Virus record (IMG/VR): IMGVR_UViG_3300013126_000140
Span: 1-31,858 of that record
Reading direction: 5' to 3' (one strand)
DNA length: 31,858 nucleotides
Source: a virus
This document shows positions 1-5,844 of the stretch, in pieces; the stretch's first letter is position 1; the number at the start of each line of letters is the position of its first letter. The translations under genes were made by a program, and so were the position numbers. The notes under the pieces are model-generated. The model searched no databases. It was given only the letters and a program-made list of their open reading frames with translations, and was not told the DNA's origin.

Positions 1-298
1 CACTATCTAAACTAAAATATCCACCATTTCCTGAATTGTATGTTGGTGTGTTCTCTAGTGTGGTTGAATATCCATTTGTTGATAAATCTGTCCAAGTTGT
101 TCCACTACCAGGATACGATGATGCATTACAAGCATTCAGGTATAATTGTAATCCATCAGTTATAATACCACCTCCTCCATTTATTGCAGAAGCAGAAATG
201 AATCCAGAAGTTCCGTAAAAATCTTCTATAATGTTAAAACTACAATCAGATTCCATCTGAAGTTTTGTGATAAATGCATTTGAAATTGTAATTGCCAT
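1..298 (-). CDS. LamG/concanavalin-like phage structural protein, 3' end cut by window edge
   Basis: An open minus-strand frame runs from ATG at 298 to the left edge without a stop (99 codons seen). Residues from about 45 onward (DGLQLYLNACNASSYPG, then GSGTTWTDLSTNG and TPTYNSGNGGYFSLD) match the start of the concanavalin A-like/LamG fold often found in phage tail-spike or appendage proteins, where an aspartate-rich strand is followed by 'TW.DLS.NGN' and 'P.Y.S.NGG...FDG'. The first 40 residues look like a short virion-attachment segment. It starts 15 bases after the nuclease gene stops, so the two may share a transcript; AGGGA lies about 11 bases before the ATG. The likely role is carbohydrate binding on an appendage, by inference from the fold. 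The family call is fairly sure; the specific role is not. Confidence 0.72.
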   Translation of the reverse strand, partial: MAITISNAFITKLQMESDCSFNIIEDFYGTSGFISASAINGGGGIITDGLQLYLNACNASSYPGSGTTWTDLSTNGYSTTLENTPTYNSGNGGYFSLDS

Positions 299-313
299 AA
301 TTTTTAGTTATCC

Positions 314-931
314 CTATTTGTTGTGTTCTGATGGGTTACAAATTTTTCCTAATTGTTCCCATTTGAACTTTGGTTTTTCATTTAAAAACACGAAACATCT
401 CCACTTTTTTTGTCCTTCAAAATAAATATGTTTTTCTAAATGAGAAGGAATTGCAGCATTAGTTGGAATTCTTTTTACTGGATTATCAAAGTGAACGGTG
501 ATTAAAACTGAAAGATTTTCTGTATCATCCCATTTTCTTTCTTGTTCTTCTAACAATCTCCACTCACCACGATTTAGGTATTGATCTTGAAGTATAGAAT
601 TTAGGTAAGAAAATGTTTGTTTAAGGTTCTCCATATTATCGGAAAATGTTGCTGCAGGAGCACCATGACCTTTATCATATATATTTTTATAATAGTCATC
701 TGAATCCGAAGTTTTTACATTTGGTTCTTTGTAAAAATCCATCGTGCCTCTATTTACATTTGTAGGACGATTGGTTGAACGATATTTAATCCAAAGTGGT
801 TGTTCTAAATCTTGTGAATAAAGTACTTCAAATACATTATTCTTTATTCTAACATCACTTAATTTTTGAGCAGATAAATTACCTACAATTAAAAAAACTG
901 CCAATAATGACATTAATAAAAACTTTTTCAT
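314..931 (-). CDS. Secreted DNA/RNA non-specific endonuclease (NUC family, beta-beta-alpha metal)
   Basis: This 205-aa protein starts with a clear signal peptide: MKK, a hydrophobic core to about residue 17, then LSAQ at 19-22, the Ser-Ala-Gln ending typical of Bacteroidota secreted proteins. The mature part carries a NUC-type active site: DKGHGAPAA at 86-94 (general base His89; Lys replaces the usual Arg of DRGH), Asn111, and NRGEWRLLEEQER at 120-132, with Asn120 as metal ligand, Glu128 and Arg132. The Asn-8-Glu-4-Arg spacing equals that of N119/E127/R131 in Serratia nuclease. The product should cut DNA and RNA in the periplasm or outside the cell. A late-type ATATTTAT octamer and AAGGAGA precede the start. 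Being secreted sets it apart from phage nucleases that degrade host DNA in the cytoplasm. Family call firm; biological target inferred. Confidence 0.88.
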   Translation of the reverse strand: MKKFLLMSLLAVFLIVGNLSAQKLSDVRIKNNVFEVLYSQDLEQPLWIKYRSTNRPTNVNRGTMDFYKEPNVKTSDSDDYYKNIYDKGHGAPAATFSDNMENLKQTFSYLNSILQDQYLNRGEWRLLEEQERKWDDTENLSVLITVHFDNPVKRIPTNAAIPSHLEKHIYFEGQKKWRCFVFLNEKPKFKWEQLGKICNPSEHNK

Positions 932-956
932 ACTAAAATGGGTCTCCTTTTAGTAT

Positions 957-964
957 ATAAATAT
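957..964 (-). promoter_or_regulatory. Candidate late promoter octamer upstream of the nuclease gene
   Basis: The sense strand reads TTAATATTTATATACTAAAA; ATATTTAT lies 26 bases before the ATG and touches the stop codon of the polymerase gene. It is one of eleven identical octamers in the window. Confidence 0.5.
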
Positions 965-2247
965 TAAACTTTTGAGTAATCCATACCCCACGAGGCTTTA
1001 ATTGGAAACCCAAAAGATTCGAGAACGGATTTGACCCCCTTGATGATATCCACTTCAGTCTCATCAAATTGAAATAAAAAACTATCGTAGGTATAAAGTA
1101 GTGGTAGGGGAAGACCTTCTTCTTTTAACTTTTTCATCACTTCAATATTGAATTCAGTTTCAGTCGCTTGAAGTAGATAATTAAACATCTTTTGTGGATT
1201 TGGATTTTCTATCCAACTAATCGGAATCTTTCTCCCTTTAGGAGTTTGAATCCAACCTTTGAAAATGGAATCATCACCCAACTTTTGAATGAATTTATCA
1301 ACTTCATTAAAAAATGGTATCCCCTTATCTTCTTCACTCACACCCCCATAAAGGATTCGGAATGTTCTACCTTTAGATTCACCATAATCCATACCATATT
1401 GGTCCGCTAACCATTGGTGTACCGATGTATTGGGTAAAGGGTATTTAATCAACTTACCGATAATACGAACATGGTACGCATCATAATCAAATTGAAGAAA
1501 CATCTTACCCCCTTGTGGGATAAAACATTCTCGGGTTCCATCGTTTTTGTTCAAAGCACCGAAATTGATACCCCCATGACGATTGGATGGTCGGGATGTA
1601 ATGGTATATGGATTATATTCGGTATAGATTATATCACCTTGCAAGTTTTTGAGAGAGAAGGGCCATCTATCAATAAATTTTTTAGTGCCGACACGAATCC
1701 CCAATCGTTCAATATCTGAAAGGATTGGAATCATCGTATCATCAATCCAAGAAGTTTTAGATTTTAATTTCCAATCATTTGTAATACTTCGTAGAACCTC
1801 TCCCCACTTCATTATAGGGATACTTTTACCCAAACCATCTCTCATACCTAATCTATGATAAAAGTTCGTTAGCACCTCTAATTTGGAGTTAAAATCGTAT
1901 AATTTACCTTGTTCAAAAAATAAATAGGTTTGTATATCCTTTTGGTTTTGGATTTGAATATCGGTTTGTAAAAATCCTTTTTTATTCCAAACAAATTTAA
2001 ATGTCTTGGATTCGGAAAGGTCTATTTGTATATTATGACAATCATTATGATTGAATGGAATAATAAAATCAATTGGAAGATATCCTGCATCGGTTTCTTC
2101 ATCTCGGAATCGGATATAAAGAAAAGACAAACTATTATTCATAGGATGTCTTTCTAAATCTTCCCAAATTGGAATAATGATTGATTCTTCACGATTCCAA
2201 TAATTTAAAAATATTTCTTGTTCTTTTTGATTTTCTACTATAATCAT
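964..2247 (-). CDS. Family A DNA polymerase, compact and lacking a recognisable 3'-5' exonuclease
   Basis: The C-terminal half of this 427-aa protein is a PolA polymerase domain. Motif A is FDYDAYHVR (Asp254, residues 253-261), motif B is KGRTFRILYG (Lys292 to Gly301), the O-Q helix signature NYLLQATETEF begins at 356, and motif C is TYDSF (Asp388). The region around 214-232 (TITSRPSNRHGGINFG) corresponds to the usual T-G-R-L-S-S...N-L-Q stretch. Both catalytic aspartates are present. The glutamate of motif A that acts as sugar gate in Pol I is His259, and the HDE of motif C is YDS. Residues 1-165 sit where an exonuclease would be, but I see no DxE motif. Usual phage PolA proteins are 550-700 aa, so this one is short; the exonuclease may be degenerate or a separate gene. 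The start overlaps the preceding gene's stop by 4 bases. Confidence 0.88.
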   Translation of the reverse strand: MIIVENQKEQEIFLNYWNREESIIIPIWEDLERHPMNNSLSFLYIRFRDEETDAGYLPIDFIIPFNHNDCHNIQIDLSESKTFKFVWNKKGFLQTDIQIQNQKDIQTYLFFEQGKLYDFNSKLEVLTNFYHRLGMRDGLGKSIPIMKWGEVLRSITNDWKLKSKTSWIDDTMIPILSDIERLGIRVGTKKFIDRWPFSLKNLQGDIIYTEYNPYTITSRPSNRHGGINFGALNKNDGTRECFIPQGGKMFLQFDYDAYHVRIIGKLIKYPLPNTSVHQWLADQYGMDYGESKGRTFRILYGGVSEEDKGIPFFNEVDKFIQKLGDDSIFKGWIQTPKGRKIPISWIENPNPQKMFNYLLQATETEFNIEVMKKLKEEGLPLPLLYTYDSFLFQFDETEVDIIKGVKSVLESFGFPIKASWGMDYSKV

Positions 2248-2450
2248 TTTTTGGTTAAATCCAAAGTTGCGTTGTGATGTATTTTAATTTGGTCACTTCT
2301 ATAATGTCTAACTATACCACCATCACATAAAACCACACACCAAAAATCATTTTCAAAAGTTCCACCATCACTTACATAAATAGCATATCCTTCCTTACCA
2401 TTTTCCACAATTACTGGTATAGGATTTTTAAACTCTAACATGCGAATCAA
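2244..2450 (-). CDS. Small hypothetical protein preceding the polymerase
   Basis: This 68-aa protein is not recognised. Its core (KEGYAIYVSDGGTFENDFWC, then VVLCDGGIVRHYRSDQI) looks like a small beta-barrel, similar in style to phage or host proteins that carry a 'D G ... v r h y . s d q i' C-terminal strand. It overlaps the polymerase start by 4 bases (ATGA), implying translational coupling. The listed ATG gives a 23-base overlap with the gene before it; an internal ATG nine bases downstream (codon 4, at 2441) would cut that to 14 bases and is equally plausible. A polymerase accessory role is only a guess from position. Confidence 0.6.
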   Translation of the reverse strand: MIRMLEFKNPIPVIVENGKEGYAIYVSDGGTFENDFWCVVLCDGGIVRHYRSDQIKIHHNATLDLTKK

Positions 2451-2727
2451 AATTACTAAACTTCAATCCCCAATTCAAAGAGATCATACCCATTTCAGTT
2501 TCTGCGTATTTTTTACTACACCTAAATCTTTTAACTATTTCCTTGATACCCCATTGTTTCCACTCTTCATTTTGTTCTACACTCATAGTCCATTCTTGAA
2601 ACCAACTATCTTTTCTATCCTTAATATCATCAAAAGATATAGAATGTCCTGCAATTTCAAACATTTTGTTGATTACATCTTTGATAAATAGTTGGTTTTT
2701 TTCTTGTCTTGATAATCTCTTTTTCAT
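2428..2727 (-). CDS. Hypothetical helical phage protein
   Basis: This 99-aa protein has a basic N terminus (MKKRLSRQEKNQ) and is predicted by eye to be mostly helical. A central stretch (residues 45-70) is rich in tryptophan and glutamate (WFQEWTMSVEQNEEWKQWG), followed by IKEIVKRFRCSKKYAETEM and a WGLKFSNFDS tail. It overlaps the 68-aa gene downstream and starts 4 bases after the stop of the 74-aa lipoprotein-like gene. A DNA-binding role is conceivable because of the basic helix KEIVKRFRCSKKYAE, which resembles a helix-turn-helix recognition segment, but nothing decisive is visible. Confidence 0.6.
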   Translation of the reverse strand: MKKRLSRQEKNQLFIKDVINKMFEIAGHSISFDDIKDRKDSWFQEWTMSVEQNEEWKQWGIKEIVKRFRCSKKYAETEMGMISLNWGLKFSNFDSHVRV

Positions 2728-2731
2728 AATA

Positions 2732-2956
2732 CTATCTACAATCAGTTACGATATTACCCCAACGATAAACCGTTGTTTGAGTAAATGGTTCATTACATCC
2801 TTCTATTACATATTCATCAACTAAAACTCTATTGTATTGAAAATCAGTTGTAGTTTCAATACATCTGCATTGATTATCCCAATTCCAATTACAACTTGTT
2901 GTAATTAGTAAAATTAATCCCACCAACGGCGAATATTGTGTCCTATAAATTTCCAT
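2732..2956 (-). CDS. Putative small lipoprotein or secreted cysteine-rich protein
   Basis: This 74-aa protein has a hydrophobic stretch at residues 11-20 (LVGLILLITT) ending in Ser21-Cys22, which looks like a Bacteroidota-style lipoprotein signal, although the -3 residue is Thr rather than Leu. Cysteines at 22, 30, 32, 54 and 73 suggest disulfides and an extracytoplasmic location. The listed start overlaps the upstream 161-aa gene by 43 bases; an in-frame GTG at codon 12 would reduce the overlap to about 10 bases but would leave almost no N-terminal region ahead of the hydrophobic core. Phage lipoproteins often block superinfection or act in lysis, but no specific family is recognised here. 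Confidence 0.5.
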   Translation of the reverse strand: MEIYRTQYSPLVGLILLITTSCNWNWDNQCRCIETTTDFQYNRVLVDEYVIEGCNEPFTQTTVYRWGNIVTDCR

Positions 2957-3399
2957 AATAATTGTTCTGCTTTTTTTTGTTTTTCTCGTGAAAGTTTTAT
3001 GAGTGTATTTTTTACTACCTTAATTTCTTCGGCGTTATCCCAATTTTCGTATTTGTTTGTAATAAAAGATGAACCAGTTCCATCATTAGTATCTTCAAAT
3101 TCCCATTCTAATACTTCTTTACCGAATTGTTCTTCAAGTTTATCAATCCACTCCATTTCATAACTATCACTATAAACATTATCCATCAATTGGATTGCAG
3201 TTCGGATTCGGGCTGCTTGATGTTTTGAGTCTGAAGTATATGCTTTACCGCTTTCCAAAAACTTCGCCTCTCTTTCTAATTGTTTCCTAAATAGTTGAAG
3301 TGAGTAGTGATAATCAAAATCAAACCCTTTCCAAATAATTGGTAGAAAATCAATTACTCTTTGGATTTGTTGATATTTTCTTCTAAACCAATACATCAT
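2914..3399 (-). CDS. Conserved hypothetical phage protein (mixed helical, C-terminal NIRRWWD)
   Basis: This 161-aa protein is not assignable to a function. It has a hydrophobic aromatic N terminus (MMYWFRRKYQQIQRVIDFLP), a helical centre with FRKQLEREAKFLESG and an RIRTAIQLMDNVY helix, an acidic section around residues 85-125, and a C-terminal helix ending HNIRRWWD. The pattern 'L.R.A.FLES..A.....K...RIRTAI.LMD.VY' looks like a conserved domain of unknown function seen in tailed-phage genomes; I state that from memory of the style, not from a search. Its start overlaps the 133-aa gene stop by 4 bases, so it is translationally coupled to it. Confidence 0.65.
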   Translation of the reverse strand: MMYWFRRKYQQIQRVIDFLPIIWKGFDFDYHYSLQLFRKQLEREAKFLESGKAYTSDSKHQAARIRTAIQLMDNVYSDSYEMEWIDKLEEQFGKEVLEWEFEDTNDGTGSSFITNKYENWDNAEEIKVVKNTLIKLSREKQKKAEQLLWKFIGHNIRRWWD

Positions 3400-3797
3400 T
3401 GTGTTATTATTAAAAAGCCAGTTCCGTTGGATTTAAACTCTTTAATTGTTTTACCCATAAATTCCATATCTTCAGTTAAGTAAGGACCTCCACTTGGGTC
3501 TACCATAGAAATTACATCAAGGTTTGATTTCACTAATGGGCCGTATACTCTAGCAATATCACAAGGACCAACATATTCACCAGTTTCATCATAAATAGAC
3601 CTATGAACTTCTTCTTTGAATTCTTTCAAATTCATTTCCCCACCAAAATTCAAATAAGCAGTGTATGCTTTGGTATAATCGTTTGGCCAAGCCATTCTAC
3701 AATATGTAAAATCACCATCCCATTGGATGTTTCCATTTTCTAACAAGGTGAATGTATATTTATCACCATACCGATTTGTGTAATTTTCTACTATCAT
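3396..3797 (-). CDS. Hypothetical phage protein, first gene after a Bacteroidota-type promoter
   Basis: This 133-aa protein is not recognised. It begins MIVENYTNRYGDKYTFTLLE, has several aromatic beta-strand-like segments up to residue 50, then a helix (NLKEFKEEVHRSIYDET) and a C-terminal half with VDPSGGPYLTEDMEFMGKTI and a hydrophobic last strand. It is the first gene after the promoter at 3820-3850 and overlaps the next gene by 4 bases. It therefore probably heads a transcript running through the 161-, 74-, 99- and 68-aa genes into the polymerase. Confidence 0.65.
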   Translation of the reverse strand: MIVENYTNRYGDKYTFTLLENGNIQWDGDFTYCRMAWPNDYTKAYTAYLNFGGEMNLKEFKEEVHRSIYDETGEYVGPCDIARVYGPLVKSNLDVISMVDPSGGPYLTEDMEFMGKTIKEFKSNGTGFLIITQ

Positions 3798-3819
3798 GTT
3801 TTTAAATTTTAAATTTTAA

Positions 3820-3850
3820 CAAAGATACGAAATTAATTTGATATTTCAAA
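3820..3850 (-). promoter_or_regulatory. Bacteroidota-type promoter TTTG-N19-TATCTTTG
   Basis: On the sense strand TTTG (3850-3847) is followed by exactly 19 bases and TATCTTTG (3827-3820). This fits the known Bacteroidota primary-sigma consensus of TTTG at -33 and TAnnTTTG at -7. It lies 23 bases ahead of the 133-aa gene start and overlaps the end of the 49-codon micro-gene. Confidence 0.75.
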
Positions 3851-3982
3851 CCATTCTTTCTTCTTTTCTTCAATTCTTTTTTTGTGAAGGATTCCTTCTC
3901 TTAATCTGACAAACTCTTGAAAAGTAAGTGGGTTTCCTTTACACCTACTTAAATAACCTTGATATAATTCTTCCCAGTTCAT
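3833..3982 (-). CDS. Micro-gene, 49-aa basic helical protein
   Basis: A 50-codon frame from ATG at 3982 to TAA at 3833 encodes MNWEELYQGYLSRCKGNPLT followed by FQEFVRLREGILHKKRIEEK and a lysine-rich end (KKEWFEISN). It fills a space between two longer genes that would otherwise be empty. It starts 5 bases after the stop of the 28-aa micro-gene, so the set looks like one polycistron. It is amphipathic and helical, with no recognised family. Support is gap-filling position, close spacing and protein-like composition. Confidence 0.55.
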   Translation of the reverse strand: MNWEELYQGYLSRCKGNPLTFQEFVRLREGILHKKRIEEKKKEWFEISN

Positions 3983-3987
3983 TTCTT

Positions 3988-4074
3988 TTACAATTTACCG
4001 AATTGTTGATGTTTGTTTCTAAATTCATTTGCGAGAGTAAATCCTAACCAAATTTCTTTTAGTATTTTTTTCAT
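3988..4074 (-). CDS. Micro-gene, 28-aa protein overlapping the 208-aa gene stop
   Basis: The frame from ATG 4074 to TAA 3988 encodes MKKILKEIWLGFTLANEFRN and ends KHQQFGKL. Its ATG overlaps the TGA of the 208-aa gene in an ATGA arrangement, the same coupling used by neighbouring gene pairs (4694-4697, 3396-3399, 2244-2247). That shared architecture is the main support. No function can be assigned; the short amphipathic N terminus could associate with membrane or with a partner protein. Confidence 0.45.
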   Translation of the reverse strand: MKKILKEIWLGFTLANEFRNKHQQFGKL

Positions 4075-4697
4075 TTCTCTTTGGTGTTACGATTTTGTAA
4101 TTCCTCCAATTGTTCTTCCAATATTTTTACACTACCCCAAGTGATTTTAGCATTAGAGTCAAGTTTTTTAATTTGTTCTACTAACTCTTCTTGTCTTCCA
4201 CGAGAATAAAATCCTTGTTCAATATCATCTGCTAAATCTTGAAGGTGTTTGGGTGCAGATACACTAATTCTTAAATCATAATGAGACCATTTAGTTTTGT
4301 AATCCCATATGAAAATACCTTTGGTTAGTTTTTTTTCTAAATTGTGTAATCTAAAATTTCGGACTCTTACAACTGATTTATCACTACCAAAAGTGTGTAG
4401 AAACCGAAGAAACCATCTTGGACATCCTTTTGGTCTTGCCTCATAATCCATTGCGAGAATTAGTGGATACATTGCTTTGAATATATCACTATTCTCATTA
4501 TATGGAACTGAACCCAAATACCCATACTTTTCTTCAAACGATTGTGGAAAAAAGATTTCTCTAATATCACTCCATTCAATATCTCTGGTGTGTATCATTC
4601 TTTTTTTTCTACCTTTCCAAAATAGAAGTGATTGTAGAAAATCTACTGCCTTTTCTTTCAAAGGTCTATTATCTTTAAATTCAAATGTTTTGCTCAT
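4071..4697 (-). CDS. Hypothetical phage protein with C-terminal coiled-coil segment
   Basis: This 208-aa protein has a basic N-terminal third (LLFWKGRKKRMIHTRDIEWS), a middle section with GYLGSVPYNENSDIF, a region rich in tryptophan and arginine (GCPRWFLRFLHTFGSDKS), and a charged heptad-like C terminus (QEELVEQIKKLDSN and ILEEQLEELQNRN). I do not recognise a family. Both ends overlap neighbours by 4 bases (119-aa gene upstream, 28-aa micro-gene downstream), so it is translated as part of a coupled series. The coiled coil hints at oligomerisation or partner binding. Confidence 0.65.
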   Translation of the reverse strand: MSKTFEFKDNRPLKEKAVDFLQSLLFWKGRKKRMIHTRDIEWSDIREIFFPQSFEEKYGYLGSVPYNENSDIFKAMYPLILAMDYEARPKGCPRWFLRFLHTFGSDKSVVRVRNFRLHNLEKKLTKGIFIWDYKTKWSHYDLRISVSAPKHLQDLADDIEQGFYSRGRQEELVEQIKKLDSNAKITWGSVKILEEQLEELQNRNTKEK

Positions 4698-5053
4698 AAC
4701 TTAAATAATTCATATACCGAATTTGTGGTTTTAAATTTCACATATTCATCTCGTTGTTCTAAAATTTCGGTGACGGTTGTAGTTTGCCAGGTGAAGAATT
4801 CACTAAATGGGGACATGATAAGAGAACGATTCAAGCCAATCTCATCATATCGTTCTTTGAATCTACCATCATCGTTAAATTCAATCCACATTACCTTCTC
4901 GGATTGTTTACTCAACCCATCTCGTTCTCTGACGAGTTTCCAATTAAATTTTTTTTCTACTAATCCCATTAGTTCTGCCTGCATTTCATCTAGTTGCATG
5001 TTTCCATTTTCATCAAAGGAAACTAATAATTTTGGTTGTACTCCAGTTATCAT
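4694..5053 (-). CDS. Hypothetical phage protein
   Basis: This 119-aa protein starts with a short strand (PKLLVSFDENGNMQLDEMQ), then an amphipathic helix (AELMGLVEKKFNWKLVRER), an acidic centre and a C-terminal strand region with FTWQTTTVTEILEQRDEYVK. Family unknown. The start lies 10 bases past the 109-aa gene stop, and the stop overlaps the 208-aa gene by 4 bases. Composition and spacing support a real gene. Confidence 0.65.
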   Translation of the reverse strand: MITGVQPKLLVSFDENGNMQLDEMQAELMGLVEKKFNWKLVRERDGLSKQSEKVMWIEFNDDGRFKERYDEIGLNRSLIMSPFSEFFTWQTTTVTEILEQRDEYVKFKTTNSVYELFKL

Positions 5054-5063
5054 AATTTATAAA

Positions 5064-5393
5064 TTATATTCCACTTTCCATTTTTTGAACTCTTTCATGA
5101 TGAACTGCCTCTGAATATTCCACTACTGAAAGTCTTGGAGTAAACTTGGTTTCGTATAAACCTCTACCAAATACCGAAAGAATGTTATCTATATAATTTT
5201 GAATCATATAGGTCATATCAGAAGAACCAAACCCTTGGTCTTCTGGCCAGTCACTTGTCCATTCACTTGTAGTATCAAGTGCTATTTGCAATAAATCCCA
5301 ATTTGGAACTTTGAGTTCGTAAGTCATTTGGGCAAAACCATCAACTCGAAGAGAGTTAAACAATAAAGTTTGAGGGTCAACAAGGTAGTTCAT
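5064..5393 (-). CDS. Hypothetical acidic phage protein
   Basis: This 109-aa protein contains an acidic, tryptophan-rich section (residues 40-55, DTTSEWTSDWPEDQGFGSSD) followed by a helix (MTYMIQNYIDNILSVFG) and a strand (GLYETKFTPRLSVVEYSE). It is not recognised. It follows the promoter-like element at 5432-5439 and is the first gene of the coupled series leading to the 119- and 208-aa genes. Confidence 0.62.
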   Translation of the reverse strand: MNYLVDPQTLLFNSLRVDGFAQMTYELKVPNWDLLQIALDTTSEWTSDWPEDQGFGSSDMTYMIQNYIDNILSVFGRGLYETKFTPRLSVVEYSEAVHHERVQKMESGI

Positions 5394-5431
5394 AATTAAG
5401 GAGTTTTAAAGGTTATCTTTTATCTTGAAAA

Positions 5432-5439
5432 CAAATATA
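5432..5439 (-). promoter_or_regulatory. Bacteroidota-type -7 element TATATTTG
   Basis: The sense strand reads TTTCGTATATTTGTT, matching TAnnTTTG and sharing 14 of 15 bases with the corresponding part of the promoter at 3820-3850. No TTTG is found at the right distance upstream, so only the -7 box is supported. It is 39 bases before the 109-aa gene. Confidence 0.5.
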
Positions 5440-5475
5440 CGAAATCTTTTTCATATATCCTACTGTTTTTTTCAA

Positions 5476-5739
5476 TTATTTTTGACTAGTTCCAATAAAT
5501 TGGATTGTGTTTGCAATTCGTTGGAGAATGTGAGTAGGTAATCCGTATTGTTTTGCGGATTCCAACATCTCTGTGTAAAGGTATCCATCCCATACACCAC
5601 ACAATTGGTTATACAAATCGTTGAACCAACTCTTGTCTTGGTCAATGTAAAAATCTTCTACCATTCGTAGAGTTTGGGAGTGGTAATCCATCCAATCTTG
5701 GTTGAATAATTCGTGGCGGTTAAATCTTACAATGTTCAT
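5476..5739 (-). CDS. Hypothetical phage protein, first gene left of the tail module terminator
   Basis: This 87-aa protein is aromatic and mostly helical (DWMDYHSQTLRMVEDFYIDQ, then SWFNDLYNQLCGVWDGYLY and AKQYGLPTHILQRIANTIQF). The last part (residues 62-80) resembles a short helical bundle. No family is recognised. It sits directly after the terminator that closes the tail transcript and has its own promoter candidate (5774-5805), so it opens the small-gene region. Confidence 0.6.
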   Translation of the reverse strand: MNIVRFNRHELFNQDWMDYHSQTLRMVEDFYIDQDKSWFNDLYNQLCGVWDGYLYTEMLESAKQYGLPTHILQRIANTIQFIGTSQK

Positions 5740-5773
5740 AGTTTATCGTTTTAAGTATCTCTTGATTACATAG

Positions 5774-5805
5774 TAAATATATAAAAAAAAGTTGAGCTTT
5801 CCAAA
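5774..5805 (-). promoter_or_regulatory. Possible promoter TTTG-N20-TATATTTA overlapping the terminator
   Basis: The sense strand has TTTG (5805-5802), 20 bases, then TATATTTA (5781-5774), 35 bases ahead of the 87-aa gene. This is close to the Bacteroidota consensus but with A for the last G. The same bases give a 7-of-8 match to the late octamer, so either class is possible. Confidence 0.4.
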
Positions 5806-5823
5806 TAAATGCCCAACTTTTTT
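5783..5823 (-). terminator. Rho-independent terminator ending the tail/dioxygenase transcript
   Basis: The arms AAAAAAGTTG-x-GC and GC-x-CAACTTTTTT (5785-5797 and 5811-5823) form a stem with one mismatch and a 13-base loop. On the minus strand it is followed by a run of eight T, 21 bases after the dioxygenase stop codon. Confidence 0.75.
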
Positions 5824-5844
5824 CAAAAAATTTTTATTTTTTTT

